Assembly: GCA_019245575.1 (NCBI GenBank)
Contig: JAFARE010000001.1
Coordinates: forward strand, 62,001 to 126,000
Length of the DNA: 64,000 nucleotides
Source of the DNA: Candidatus Dormiibacterota bacterium
GTDB taxonomy: Bacteria > Chloroflexota > Dormibacteria > Aeolococcales > Aeolococcaceae
Reading direction: 5' to 3'
Each line of letters begins with the position of its first letter. Positions within the stretch are counted from its first letter, which is position 1. Of this stretch, positions 32,201 through 41,309 are shown in pieces. The notes under the pieces were generated by a model, which searched no databases, had not been told where the DNA came from, and saw only the letters and a list, made by a program, of their open reading frames with translations. The position numbers and the translations under genes are program-made.

Positions 32201-33036
32201 CGGTTGCCGTCCCGGTCAAGGGACGGTTGCACGAGAACGCGCTGACGCTGCTCGACGCGGCCGGCTTCCAGCTCGAGACCCGCGACGACCGCGCGCTCTC
32301 CATCCGCTGCCACAGCGCGCCGGTGGACGTATTGCTGGTGCGCGCCGCGGACGTGCCCGAGTACGTGCAGGACGGCGCGGTGGACTGCGGCATCACGGGC
32401 GCGGACCTCGTCGGTGAGCGCAGCGCCGACGTCATCGAGCTGCTGCGCCTCGGCTTCGGCTACTGCACGCTCGAGGCGGCGGTGCTGGAGGACGACCCGG
32501 CGTTGGCACTGGAAGACCTGCAGGGACGGCGCGTGGCCACGGTGTTCCCCCACCTGACGAAGACGCTGCTCGGGAAGCTCGGCATAGCGGTTGAGCTCTG
32601 CGAGGTGACCGGGTCGGTGGAGATCGCGCCGCGGCTCGGGCTCTGCGACGCGATCGTCGACCTGGTCAGCAGCGGTGGCACGCTGCGCACCAACGGTTTG
32701 CGCTCACTCGGGGAGCTGTTCGAGTCCGAGGCGGTGCTCATCGCTTCGCGCGATTCGCGCGCGCGCGTCGCCGGCCTGGAGGCCGCGCTGGGCAGCGTGG
32801 TGCAGGCGCGCAACACGCGCTATCTCATGTTCAACGCCCCGCGCAGGAGCATCCCGAGCATCCGCGAGGTGCTGCCCACCGACGGCTCGCCGAGTGTCGT
32901 GCCGCTGCTGCGCTCCGACTCCGTGGCCATCCACGCGCTGGTGCCGGCGGCGTCGATCTGGGAGCTGCTGCCACAGCTGCAGAGCCTCGGCGCGAGCTCC
33001 ATCCTGCTGTCGTCGGTGGAGATGCTCCTGCCATGA
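32197..33036 (+). CDS. hisG: ATP phosphoribosyltransferase HisG (long form)
   Basis: HisG catalyses the first step, ATP + PRPP to phosphoribosyl-ATP. The 279-aa product begins LTVAVPVKGRLHENALTLL, continues with CGITGADLV, LATVFPHLTK-like VATVFPHLTK, and the PRPP motif DAIVDLVSSGGTLRTNGL (family E/DAIVDxxxTGxTL). It includes the C-terminal ACT-like regulatory domain (about 215-279), so it should not need HisZ. The frame has no ATG/GTG/TTG at the right place; a CTG at 32197 overlaps the yerC TGA (CTGA) and restores a normal N-terminus. Confidence 0.9.
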   Translation: MTVAVPVKGRLHENALTLLDAAGFQLETRDDRALSIRCHSAPVDVLLVRAADVPEYVQDGAVDCGITGADLVGERSADVIELLRLGFGYCTLEAAVLEDDPALALEDLQGRRVATVFPHLTKTLLGKLGIAVELCEVTGSVEIAPRLGLCDAIVDLVSSGGTLRTNGLRSLGELFESEAVLIASRDSRARVAGLEAALGSVVQARNTRYLMFNAPRRSIPSIREVLPTDGSPSVVPLLRSDSVAIHALVPAASIWELLPQLQSLGASSILLSSVEMLLP

Positions 33037-34055
33037 GCGACGTCGCGGCGATCATCGACGATGTCCGGGCGCGCGGCGACGCTGCGCTGCGCGAATGGTC
33101 GCTTCGTCTCGACGGGGAGGCATTCGCGCCCGCTCGCGCCGCGGGTGATGTGCGGCGGGACGCTCTCCTCGCCGCAGCGGATGCTGTCCGCCGCTGGCAC
33201 GCGATGCAGCGGCCCGCGGACGTCGAGTGCGAGGTGCTGCCCGGCGTGCAGCTGCAGCGGCGCTGGGTGCCCCTCGAATCCGTCGGCGTCTACGTGCCGC
33301 GCGGACTCGTGTCATCACTGGTGATGACGGCGGTGCCGGCACAGGTGGCCGGCGTGGCGCGGATCGTGGTGTGCACGCCGCCGAACGGCGCTGCGCTTGT
33401 CGCGCGCGCCGCGGAGCTGCTCGGCGTCACCGAGGTCTGGGCGGTCGGCGGGCCGCCGGCAATTGCCGCCATGGCGTACGGCACCGAGAGCATCGGGCGC
33501 GTCGACAAGATCGTCGGCCCGGGCAGCGGGTACGTCAACGAGGCCAAGCTCCTCGTGTCGCGCGACGTGGCGATCGATCTTCCCGCCGGGCCCTCGGAGG
33601 TCGTCGTCGTGGCGGGACGCGACGCCGACCCGCGCCTGGTGCAGCTGGAGCTCGACGCGCAGCGCGAGCACGGACCGGACTCGATCGCCACTGTGGTCGA
33701 GGTGAACGGTGACGCCGATGCCGCGCTGCGCGCGGTGGAGGCGCGCGCGCCGGAGCACGTGGCGCTCCTCGGCGCGGACGCCGAGCAGCTCGCCACACGC
33801 ATACGCAATGCGGGCGCCGTCTTCGTGGGGCGTCATGCGCCCGTTCCCGCGGGCGACTACGCAACGGGCGCAAACCACGTGCTTCCCACGGGCGGCTGGG
33901 CGCGCTCGGTCGGCGGGCTCGGCCTCGAGACGTTCCTCAAGCCGGTCACGGTGCAGCGCATCACCGAAGCGGGGCTGCGCGCGATACGCCCCACGATCGA
34001 GGCGCTCGCTGAGGTCGAGGGGATGACTGCGCACGCCGCGGCGGTGCGGCGATGA
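33033..34055 (+). CDS. hisD: Histidinol dehydrogenase HisD, compact form
   Basis: HisD oxidises histidinol to histidine in two NAD-dependent steps using zinc. All key elements are present: QREHGPDS (zinc ligands Q and H), catalytic APEHV (Glu-His), PAGDYATGANHVLPT (zinc Asp), and EGMTAHAAAV (zinc His). NAD-binding VGGPPAIAAMAYGTESI and VGPGSGYVNEAK are also clear. At 340 aa it is about 90 residues shorter than E. coli HisD (434), mostly missing N-terminal helices. Start ATG overlaps hisG by 4 bp. Confidence 0.92.
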   Translation: MSDVAAIIDDVRARGDAALREWSLRLDGEAFAPARAAGDVRRDALLAAADAVRRWHAMQRPADVECEVLPGVQLQRRWVPLESVGVYVPRGLVSSLVMTAVPAQVAGVARIVVCTPPNGAALVARAAELLGVTEVWAVGGPPAIAAMAYGTESIGRVDKIVGPGSGYVNEAKLLVSRDVAIDLPAGPSEVVVVAGRDADPRLVQLELDAQREHGPDSIATVVEVNGDADAALRAVEARAPEHVALLGADAEQLATRIRNAGAVFVGRHAPVPAGDYATGANHVLPTGGWARSVGGLGLETFLKPVTVQRITEAGLRAIRPTIEALAEVEGMTAHAAAVRR

Positions 34056-35587
34056 CGATCACCGCGCGCGCCGCGCCGCGCTACAGCGGTTCGCCGTCAA
34101 CACGGTCGCTCGTCGACGCCACCGGGCTCGACGAGTCGCAGATCGTGCGGTTCGACAGCAACGTGCCGCCATCGCCGCCGCCGTACGCGCGCGCCGCGAC
34201 GATCGCACGAGCGCTGGCAACGGTCAACGACTACAGCCACGGCGGCCATCCCGCGCTGAAGCGCGCAATCGCGGAGCGCCACGGTGTGGCGCCGGAGAAC
34301 GTGGTGCTCGGCGCCGGCAGCGGCGACCTCATCCTGCTCATCGCGCGCGCGCTGCTCCGTCCGGGCGACGAAGCCGCAATCGTGCCGGCGCGCACCTTCT
34401 CGCTCTACGGCATCGCGGTGGCCCAGGCGGGCGCATCGGTGGGCGGCAGCACGCCCGCGCTCACCTTCACGTGCAGGCCCAACAATCCCAGCGGCGAGCT
34501 GCTCGATCTGCCCGGCGCGCGGCCGCTCGTGGTGGACGAGGCGTACGCTGAGTATGCGGGCGTCAGCGCCGAATCGCTGGGCGGCGAGGACCTGGTCGTG
34601 CTGCGCACGTTCTCCAAGGCGTTCGGCCTCGCCGCCGCGCGCGTGGGCTACGCGCTCGCGGGCGCGCAGCTCGCGGCGGAGCTCAACCGCTGGCAGGCGC
34701 CACATCCCATCTCGACGATGTCCGCGCAACTCGCGCTCGCTGCACTGCATGACCCGCCTCACGTCGGCGCACAGATCGAGGAGCGCGAGCGCCTGCACGG
34801 AGAGCTGCAGCGGCTCGGGCTCGCGCCGCTGCGTTCGCACACCAATTTCGTCTTCGTCCCGCACGAGGACCCCGACGGGCTGGCCGACGCGCTGCTGCAG
34901 CGAGGCATGGTCGTGCGCCGTTACGAGGACGGCATCCGCATCAACGTGCGCGACAGATACGACGACGATGCGTTGCTCGCGGCGCTGGCCGCCGCGCTGG
35001 AGACGCCGTGGAGCGCGGACTCCGGAGCCCCGTCGCGCAGCGTCCGGTATCTGCGCGCCACGGCGGAGACCGCGGTGCGCGTCCGGCTGGCGCTCGACGG
35101 CAGTGGTGTCGTGCTCGCGAGTGGCGGCGACGGCCTGTACGACCATCTGCTGGAGCAGCTCGCATTCCACGCCGGCATGGACCTGCTCGTGGAGTCCGTG
35201 GGCGACCTTGAGACCGGTGCGCACCACAGCGCCGAGGACGCTGCGCGCGCCGTCGGCGACGCGCTGGATCGCGTTCTCGCGGACCGCCGCGGGCTGCAGC
35301 GTTTCGGCGACGCCACCCTGCCCATGGACGAGGCGCTGGCCAGCGCCGCGGTGGACCTCTCCGGCCGGCCCTCGAGCGTCATCGGCATCGCGCCGGATCC
35401 GGGGCTCGCGCGGCACGTGCTCGAGAGCCTGGCCCAGAACGCGCGCATCACGCTGCACGTCGACGCGCGCGGGAGTGACGCGCACCACACCGCCGAGGCG
35501 GCGTTCAAGGCGGTAGGGCGCGCGCTGCGCGTCGCGCTCGCACGTCAACACGGCGCGGGCGTGGCGTCGACGAAGGGCGTGCTGTGA
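34052..35587 (+). CDS. hisC/hisB: HisC-HisB fusion: histidinol-P aminotransferase / IGP dehydratase
   Basis: One 511-aa frame joins two pathway enzymes. Residues 1 to about 320 are a HisC-like class I/II aminotransferase: FDSNVPPSPPPYA, VLGAGSGDLI, RPNNPSGELL, VVDEAYAEYAG, and PLP lysine in TFSKAFGLAAARVGY. From about 335 to the end is a complete IGPD: DHLLEQLAFHAGMDL, HHSAEDAARAVGDAL, MDEALASAAVDLSG, and HHTAEAAFKAVGRAL, closing with STKGVL. The dehydratase acts before the aminotransferase in the pathway. No frameshift is needed. The aminotransferase is short (typical 350). Start overlaps hisD by 4 bp. Confidence 0.93.
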   Translation: MTITARAAPRYSGSPSTRSLVDATGLDESQIVRFDSNVPPSPPPYARAATIARALATVNDYSHGGHPALKRAIAERHGVAPENVVLGAGSGDLILLIARALLRPGDEAAIVPARTFSLYGIAVAQAGASVGGSTPALTFTCRPNNPSGELLDLPGARPLVVDEAYAEYAGVSAESLGGEDLVVLRTFSKAFGLAAARVGYALAGAQLAAELNRWQAPHPISTMSAQLALAALHDPPHVGAQIEERERLHGELQRLGLAPLRSHTNFVFVPHEDPDGLADALLQRGMVVRRYEDGIRINVRDRYDDDALLAALAAALETPWSADSGAPSRSVRYLRATAETAVRVRLALDGSGVVLASGGDGLYDHLLEQLAFHAGMDLLVESVGDLETGAHHSAEDAARAVGDALDRVLADRRGLQRFGDATLPMDEALASAAVDLSGRPSSVIGIAPDPGLARHVLESLAQNARITLHVDARGSDAHHTAEAAFKAVGRALRVALARQHGAGVASTKGVL

Positions 35588-36135
35588 GCGTTGCCGTGGT
35601 CGACTACGGAGCGGGCAACGTGCGCTCACTGCTGGCGGCGCTGCGGCGCATCGGTCTGGAGGCGACCCTGACGCGCGAGCCGCGCGACGTCGATGCGGCG
35701 GATCACCTCATCCTGCCCGGCGTCGGGTCGGCGGCGAGCGCGATGCGCACCCTGCGCGAGACCGGTGTTGACGCCGCGCTGCGCACTCGCTTCGCGCGCG
35801 GCGCTCCGGTGCTCGGCATCTGCCTGGGCATGCAGCTGGCGGTCGACGGCACCGAGGAGGACGGCGGTGTCGAATGCCTCGGGCTCGTGCGCGGGCGCGC
35901 CGAGCGCTTGCGCGACCGGCGCGTGCCCCGCATGGGATGGGCTCGCGTCGACCCGGGCGGCGACGCGTTCTACTTCGCGCACTCATATGGCGTCGTGTCT
36001 CCAGCAACGGTCGCCACCAGCGAAGGCCTCGCCGCCATGGTGCGCAAGGACGCGTTCTGGGGCACGCAGTTCCATCCTGAGAAGAGTGGCGCCGCGGGCG
36101 AGCGGTTCCTGCGCGAATGCCTTTCTGCCGCCTGA
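35584..36135 (+). CDS. hisH: IGP synthase glutaminase subunit HisH
   Basis: HisH (183 aa) supplies ammonia from glutamine to HisF. The triad is intact: nucleophile Cys in GICLGMQ (around residue 80) and the His/Glu in QFHPEKSG near the end. The opening VVDYGAGNVRSL and oxyanion loop LPGVGS are typical. GTG start overlaps the hisCB stop (GTGA); its 3' end overlaps hisF by 19 bp. At 183 aa it is slightly short (usual 196-210). Confidence 0.95.
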   Translation: MSVAVVDYGAGNVRSLLAALRRIGLEATLTREPRDVDAADHLILPGVGSAASAMRTLRETGVDAALRTRFARGAPVLGICLGMQLAVDGTEEDGGVECLGLVRGRAERLRDRRVPRMGWARVDPGGDAFYFAHSYGVVSPATVATSEGLAAMVRKDAFWGTQFHPEKSGAAGERFLRECLSAA

Positions 36136-36857
36136 TCCCCTGCCTCGACGTCGACGCCGGCCGCGTGGTGAAGGGCGTGCGCTTTCGCGACCTGCGCGAC
36201 ATGGGTGACCCCGTGGAGCTCGCCGCGCGATATTCGGCGCAGGGCGCGGATGAGCTGGTGTTCCTCGACGTCACGGCCACCCTCGAGGCGCGGCGCGCGC
36301 TGCTGGACGTGGTGGGCGACATCGCGGACCGCATCGGCATCCCGCTCACCGTCGGCGGCGCGCTGCGCACCCTCGACGACGCGCAGGCGTTCCTCCTGGC
36401 GGGCGCGGACAAGGTCGCGATCAACACCGCTGCCGTCGAGCACCCCGCGCTGATCACGCAGCTCGCCGAGCGCTACGGCGCTCAGGCCGTGGTGGTCGCC
36501 ATCGACGCCGCCGGCGGCCAGGTGCGCACGCACGCCGGCACGCGCGCAACGGGAATGAGCGCCCCGGACTGGGCGCGCACCGCGGTGGCCTGCGGCGCGG
36601 GCGAGCTCCTGCTCACCTCCATCGACGCCGACGGCACGCAGAACGGGTACGACCTGGCCCTGACCGAATCGGTTGCGGCTGCGGTGGACGTGCCGGTGAT
36701 CGCGTCCGGCGGCGCCGGCACTCCCGCGCACGTGGCCGCAGCGCTCGAGGTCACGCAGGCGGCGCTGGTGGCGTCGCTGGTGCACACGCGCGAGGACGGC
36801 GTGCGCTGGCTGCGCGACGAATTGCGCGCCCAGGGCGTGACGCTGCGCGATGTCTGA
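36117..36857 (+). CDS. hisF: IGP synthase cyclase subunit HisF
   Basis: HisF (246 aa) closes the imidazole ring from PRFAR and ammonia. It begins [20 protein letters not shown] with active-site Asp11, has the second catalytic Asp in [14 protein letters not shown], and the phosphate-binding loops [17 protein letters not shown] and IASGGAG. The start ATG lies in the end of hisH. The last 8 bases overlap hisI. Together with HisH it forms the heterodimer. Confidence 0.95.
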   Translation: MPFCRLIPCLDVDAGRVVKGVRFRDLRDMGDPVELAARYSAQGADELVFLDVTATLEARRALLDVVGDIADRIGIPLTVGGALRTLDDAQAFLLAGADKVAINTAAVEHPALITQLAERYGAQAVVVAIDAAGGQVRTHAGTRATGMSAPDWARTAVACGAGELLLTSIDADGTQNGYDLALTESVAAAVDVPVIASGGAGTPAHVAAALEVTQAALVASLVHTREDGVRWLRDELRAQGVTLRDV

Positions 36858-37161
36858 GCAGCCACCGCAGCTGCGCGCCGCGGTGGTGCAGGACGCCGCG
36901 ACGCAGCAGGTGCTCATGCTCGCCTGGATGGATACCGAGGCGCTGGAGCGGACCATCGCCACCGGCGAGGTGCACTTCTGGAGCCGCTCGCGCCGTCGCC
37001 TGTGGCGCAAGGGGGAGACGTCCGGGAACGTGCTTCTCCTCCGCGACCTCAGCATCGACTGCGACGGCGACGCGATCCTGGTGCGCGCCACTCCCACCGG
37101 CCCCGTGTGTCACACGGGCGCCGCGACCTGCTTCCGCCCACTCACCGACGGCGACCGCTGA
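36850..37161 (+). CDS. hisI: Phosphoribosyl-AMP cyclohydrolase HisI (no HisE domain)
   Basis: HisI (103 aa) hydrolyses phosphoribosyl-AMP to ProFAR. Signature segments are [38 protein letters not shown], and the metal-binding [26 protein letters not shown]. The HisE pyrophosphohydrolase domain often fused behind it is absent and no separate hisE lies in the window, so it must be elsewhere. It overlaps hisF and ends the his operon. Confidence 0.95.
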   Translation: MSEQPPQLRAAVVQDAATQQVLMLAWMDTEALERTIATGEVHFWSRSRRRLWRKGETSGNVLLLRDLSIDCDGDAILVRATPTGPVCHTGAATCFRPLTDGDR

Positions 37162-37188
37162 CTCCCAGCGGCTGATACGGTCGGGCGG

Positions 37189-38331
37189 ATGCCCGTGCTC
37201 CAGCATCTCGCCGATGCGCTGCGCCTCGCGTTCACCATGTTCTGGGACGTGCTGTGGCCGCTCGGCCTCGGCTTCCTGCTCTCTGCGGTTGTGCAGACGT
37301 TCGTGTCACGCACAGCGATCACGCGCCTGCTGGGCACCGACTCGCGCGCCGCGGTGGCGCGAGCCGCCGCATTCGGCGCAGCGTCGTCATCCTGCTCCTA
37401 CGCCGCGGTTGCGCTGGCGCGCTCGCTGTTCCGCAAGGGCGCGACCCTGAGCAACGCGATCATCTTCGAGTTCGCCTCGACCAACCTCGTGTTCGAGCTG
37501 GGTCTCGCACTGGTCGTCCTGCTCGGCTGGCAGTTCTTCACCGCCGAGATCGGCGGTGGAGTCGTCATGGTCGTGCTGCTCGCCGTCATCTTCCGCGCCA
37601 CGCTGCGCCCGCGTCTCGTGGACGAGGCGCGGCGCACGGCGAGCATGGGGCGGGCGGGACGGATGGAGGGCCACGCGGCGATGGACATGTCCATCAGCGG
37701 TGGGCCACTGTTCCGCCGCGTGTTGAGCGGGCGCGCCTACACCGCCGTGGCGCACTGCTTCGTGATGGATGTGTACAGCGTGTGGACCGACCTGTTGATC
37801 GGATTCCTGCTCGCCGGAGCGCTCGGCGCATGGGTGCCCGATGGCGCGTGGTCCGCGCTGTTCCTCTCGGGGCATGGCGCCGCGGCCTTCGTGTGGGGCG
37901 CGCTCATCGGCCCCCTCATCGCGATGCTGAGCTTCGTGTGCTCCGTGGGCAACGTGCCGCTGGCCGCGGTGCTGTGGCGCGGCGGGATCAGCTTCGGAGG
38001 CGTGGTGGCATTCATCTTCGGCGACCTGATCATCCTCCCCATCCTCGACATCTACCGGCGGTACTACGGAAGGCGCGTCGCCGTCTATCTGCTCGGTGTG
38101 TCCTACGCCACCATGGTGCTCGCGGGCCTCGCGGTCGGCGCGCTGTTCCAGGCGGTGGGCGCCGCGCCGTCCAACCGCACCGTCTCCGTCTTCAACGACA
38201 GCATCGGCCTGAACGTCACCACCGTGCTGGACGCCGTCGCGCTCGCGCTGGCCGCGGTGCTGGGGCTGCGGTTCTTGCGCACCGGCGGCCCGCAGATGCT
38301 GCGCATGATGGATGCGTCGGCGGAACCCTAG
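37189..38331 (+). CDS. YraQ/UPF0718-type permease
   Basis: A 380-aa protein with eight or so membrane helices in two halves. Each half has the characteristic permease loop: AAFGAASSSCSYAAVALARSLF (residues about 62-83) and FVCSVGNVPLAAVLWRGGISFGGVVAFIFGD (about 245-275). A hydrophilic loop (about 145-185) lies between. Relatives include ArsP-type organoarsenical exporters and uncharacterised UPF0718 permeases; the substrate here is unknown. It follows hisI by 27 bp but is functionally unrelated. Its TAG stop overlaps the convergent DUF1684 stop in the palindrome CTAG. Confidence 0.8.
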   Translation: MPVLQHLADALRLAFTMFWDVLWPLGLGFLLSAVVQTFVSRTAITRLLGTDSRAAVARAAAFGAASSSCSYAAVALARSLFRKGATLSNAIIFEFASTNLVFELGLALVVLLGWQFFTAEIGGGVVMVVLLAVIFRATLRPRLVDEARRTASMGRAGRMEGHAAMDMSISGGPLFRRVLSGRAYTAVAHCFVMDVYSVWTDLLIGFLLAGALGAWVPDGAWSALFLSGHGAAAFVWGALIGPLIAMLSFVCSVGNVPLAAVLWRGGISFGGVVAFIFGDLIILPILDIYRRYYGRRVAVYLLGVSYATMVLAGLAVGALFQAVGAAPSNRTVSVFNDSIGLNVTTVLDAVALALAAVLGLRFLRTGGPQMLRMMDASAEP

Positions 38332-38942
38332 GCGGCGAGACGCTCCCCGGCGCGCACCGCGACCGCGAGCCAGTTCTCACGCGGCGCCAGCGGACACGCC
38401 CAGCGCGGGTCGTAGCTGCACGACGGCTGGTAGGCGAAGTTGAAGTCGAGCACCAGCCTGCCGCCGTCCAGACCGAGGTCGGCGCTCTTCGCGGTGTCCA
38501 GCAGGTAGCGGCCGGCGCCGTACGTCTCAGTGCCGCTGGTGGCGTCGCGGAACGACACGAATATCCCGCCCGCATAGCCCGCCAGCCAGTGCACGCCCAG
38601 GGCGCACTCCTCACCGTGCAGCGTGAAGCGTGCCGTGCCGACTGGTGTGGCACTGAAGTCTGCAGGTTGCGATGCCGGCAGCTCGACATCATCACCCTCC
38701 ACGGGTGCGACGTCGACCAGCACGCGCGCCTCCGCGTCGTAGTCGAAATACCGTGGCGCATGCGCCGCATCGCGCTCGTCCGGCAGCAGCGGCGACTGCG
38801 GATGCTGCAGAAACAGGCGCTCCCGCTCGGCGCGCCAGAGGTCCCAGCCTTCGCGCGGCGTCGGAGAATCGCGGACGGCGGCGTACAGTGCCGCGACCTG
38901 CCGCCGCCAGTCAGCGAGCGATATCGCGTCGTCGTACTTCAT
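38328..38942 (-). CDS. DUF1684 family protein
   Basis: From ATG 38942 (MKYDDAISLADWRRQ) the product is 204 aa; ATG 38954 is also possible. The family core is clear: WRAERERLFLQHPQSPLLPDER near the N-terminus, GGIFVSFRDATSGTETYGAGRY in the middle, and LDFNFAYQPSCSYDPRWACPLAP near the end. DUF1684 proteins are soluble beta-rich proteins of unknown activity, common in actinobacteria. It stands alone, downstream of the surface-protein gene. Confidence 0.85.
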   Translation of the reverse strand: MKYDDAISLADWRRQVAALYAAVRDSPTPREGWDLWRAERERLFLQHPQSPLLPDERDAAHAPRYFDYDAEARVLVDVAPVEGDDVELPASQPADFSATPVGTARFTLHGEECALGVHWLAGYAGGIFVSFRDATSGTETYGAGRYLLDTAKSADLGLDGGRLVLDFNFAYQPSCSYDPRWACPLAPRENWLAVAVRAGERLAA

Positions 38943-39012
38943 CGCCTGGACCATAGCGGTGGACAAGCACCCGATGTGCTCATGGAAGGGCGAGGTCACA
39001 CCCGGAGCGCGA

Positions 39013-39058
39013 CCGTCTCGGAGGCGAGACGGCCCGGCTCGGAGCGCAGGTCGAGCCG
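39013..39058. repeat. Two adjacent hairpins between surface-protein and DUF1684 genes
   Basis: CCGTCTCG (39013-39020) pairs with CGAGACGG (39025-39032) around GAGG. CGGCTCG (39035-39041) pairs with CGAGCCG (39052-39058). No U-tract follows on either strand. They could end transcription of the surface-protein gene or be dispersed palindromes. The rest of 38943-39126 shows no gene. Confidence 0.45.
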
Positions 39059-39126
39059 AGAGTCAGGGGCGGGGCGGCGGAGCCGCTCCGACCCCGTGGT
39101 CGCGCGAAGGGTGCGCCTCGCCCTTC

Positions 39127-41217
39127 CTATGCCGAGCGTTTGCCATGCCGGCGCCGGCGCCATGCCATGACGCTCGCGCCGCCGATCATCACGAGCCCAC
39201 CGACCACGAGGCCGGCGGCATGCGGCGTCTCCGGCAGCGCTGTGCCGACGCTGCATGAAGGCATGACGCCGTCGAAGGCTGCATAGAGCCCGAGTCCGCA
39301 GTTCTGGCGCGCGATCGCGGGTGCTTCGATCTCGGTGGGCAGCCCGCTGAGACGCGTCGCGTCCGTGAGGCACTTGCCATGGCCCGCCGGATCGATCTCG
39401 CCGTCCATCTGGCAGCCGTCGGTGTACGCGTAGAGGATGCGGCCCTTGCTGTCGATGGTGAGGTCGTTGAAGTCGAGCAGGTTGCGCTGGTCGTCCGTGC
39501 CGCGCGTGCTGGGGCAGCTGGCATTGAACTCGATGCAGCCGCGCTGCACCGGGTGGTCCGGCGTGGCGTCGCTCGTGGTCCAGGTTGCGCCACCGTCGTA
39601 CGTGACCGCGACGTACACGTGCCACGTGCCCACAAAGCTGTTCTCCTGGTCGTCACCCGGTGTTGTGCTGCCGAGGAAGGCGAACGCGGCGCGGTTGTCG
39701 TCGCCCGCGACCACCGTGGGCATCTCCGTGTTCTCGATGTGGAACGCGGTGCCCACATCCTTTGACGGGCCGCACACGGTGCCCTGGTTTGTGCACACGG
39801 CGATCATCGGGTGGCCACTGCGGTCGTTGTACCCGTAGTACATCGTGCCGTGCGCGCCGATGCCGATCGACGGGTCACCGGTGGTGAAGTAGCGGAAGTA
39901 GCCGTCGTTGATGGTGTGGACCGTCCAGGTTGCGCCGTTGTTGGTGGACACGGCGAAACCCGGGTGGCAGTTGGGCCCGGCGGTGCTGGTGACGATCAGG
40001 CACTCCGGCGAACCGCACGCCTTGTCCGGCACGTACACCGTGCCGTCGTTGGGCGCCACCTTCACGTGGCCGTGGAGGCCGAAGCACTGGTCCGACGTCC
40101 ACATGACCGAGGCGGCGCCGTAGTTCAGGCCGCCGTCGACGCTCAGTGCGCACTCGGCCTCAGCGACGTTCTGCGAGCAGTAGTAGGCAGCGTCGGGATA
40201 CACCGCGCCCATCGGGAGCGGTGAGGCAAACGGTCCGGCGCCGATCGTCTCGTGGTCGACGGCCGCCGGGGTCTGGCACGGCTTCGTCGCCGGCGTCCAG
40301 GTGGTGCCGTCGTTGTCAGAGACGGCGCCGAGGCTGCACGCGAGGATCAGCTGGCTGACGAACGTGCGCCCCGTGTTGCGGTCGACGTAGAGGATGGCGT
40401 CCTCGCTCGCGGTGCTGGTGGTGGGGAAGCTGACGTCGGTGTACGAGGCCGTCGCCGGCGTGGTCGCGTCGTTGAACGCGGTGCGGATCGTGTACAGGCC
40501 CGCCTGGTACATGACGTCGTTGTTGCGCGGGTCGACGCCGATCGACGGCTCGCCGAAGAGCCGGCCGCCGAGCTGCGTCTCCTCGGTCTTGACCGGCATC
40601 AGGCTGAGCGGGAGGTGGTAGTTGTCGTACCCGGTTCCGCCGGACGGGTTCGGCGGCTGCGCCTCACTGGAGAGGTCGATCAGGCGCAGGGTCGCCACCG
40701 CGTGCGCCGCGATCGCAGCGGTGCTGCTGCCGTTCTGGTTCGACGCGGTGACGGTGTAGGTGTCGTTCTGCGGGTCCTGCAGCTGGAAGACGTTGATGTT
40801 GCTGCCGTCGTTGGTGGTTGCCAGCGTGTCGTTGCCCACCGCGTTGCCGTGCGAGTCCGTGACGCTCAGCCCTAGCGTCTGGTCCGCGGAGGAGTCGGTC
40901 CACGTGAGCGTGACCTGCAGCACGGCGGCGTGCGTGCTCCCCTGGCGCACGTCCGGCGCGTAGTACGTCGCCGCCGACGAGGGCAGCTGCACGGTGAGCT
41001 GGTACGAGTCGGTGCCTCCGCCGGTCCCGCCGATCCCGGCGTAATCCCACGGGACCGGCGCCGAGCCGTTGATGGTGCCGCTGGGCGGCGTGGCCGCGCG
41101 TGCATGGCCGCCTGCCACGGATCCCCCGGCGCACACGCCGACCACGAGCAGCAGCGCTGGAATCAGAACGCGCGCGCCGCGGCCGCGCGTGAATGGACGC
41201 TCCCTTCCCACGGACAT
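39127..41217 (-). CDS. LPxTG-like surface BNR/sialidase-fold protein
   Basis: The product from ATG 41217 is 696 aa: signal peptide (ALLLVVGVCAGGSVAGGHARA), a domain of about 120 residues resembling a pre-peptidase or PPC fold, and a large beta-propeller with Asp-box (BNR) turns such as SVDGGLNYGAA, VSTNNGATWTVH and VTYDGGATWTTS. It closes with LPETP, a hydrophobic segment and an RRRR tail. LPETP differs from LPxTG only in the final residue, so sortase anchoring or a plain membrane anchor is expected. No sialidase catalytic Arg triad is obvious. Confidence 0.75.
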   Translation of the reverse strand: MSVGRERPFTRGRGARVLIPALLLVVGVCAGGSVAGGHARAATPPSGTINGSAPVPWDYAGIGGTGGGTDSYQLTVQLPSSAATYYAPDVRQGSTHAAVLQVTLTWTDSSADQTLGLSVTDSHGNAVGNDTLATTNDGSNINVFQLQDPQNDTYTVTASNQNGSSTAAIAAHAVATLRLIDLSSEAQPPNPSGGTGYDNYHLPLSLMPVKTEETQLGGRLFGEPSIGVDPRNNDVMYQAGLYTIRTAFNDATTPATASYTDVSFPTTSTASEDAILYVDRNTGRTFVSQLILACSLGAVSDNDGTTWTPATKPCQTPAAVDHETIGAGPFASPLPMGAVYPDAAYYCSQNVAEAECALSVDGGLNYGAASVMWTSDQCFGLHGHVKVAPNDGTVYVPDKACGSPECLIVTSTAGPNCHPGFAVSTNNGATWTVHTINDGYFRYFTTGDPSIGIGAHGTMYYGYNDRSGHPMIAVCTNQGTVCGPSKDVGTAFHIENTEMPTVVAGDDNRAAFAFLGSTTPGDDQENSFVGTWHVYVAVTYDGGATWTTSDATPDHPVQRGCIEFNASCPSTRGTDDQRNLLDFNDLTIDSKGRILYAYTDGCQMDGEIDPAGHGKCLTDATRLSGLPTEIEAPAIARQNCGLGLYAAFDGVMPSCSVGTALPETPHAAGLVVGGLVMIGGASVMAWRRRRHGKRSA

Positions 41218-41289
41218 CTCCTTCCTGAGGCGGCCCACGAACGCCGCCGCGCGAGAGGATAGCACCGCCGCGCCGAAGAGACGCGCCCC

Positions 41290-41309
41290 GATCTCGGGCC
41301 GGCGAGATC
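41290..41309 (-). terminator. Hairpin at the end of the amine catabolic operon
   Basis: GATCTCG (41290-41296) pairs with CGAGATC (41303-41309) around GGCCGG; the aminotransferase stop (41308-41310) touches the stem. It is in the expected place for a terminator of the leftward operon, though no U-tract is present. Confidence 0.45.

Noticed and set aside
37254-39170. A 638-codon plus-strand frame across the YraQ and DUF1684 genes
   Set aside because: It spans two unrelated genes on both strands and has the Arg-rich composition of shadow frames.
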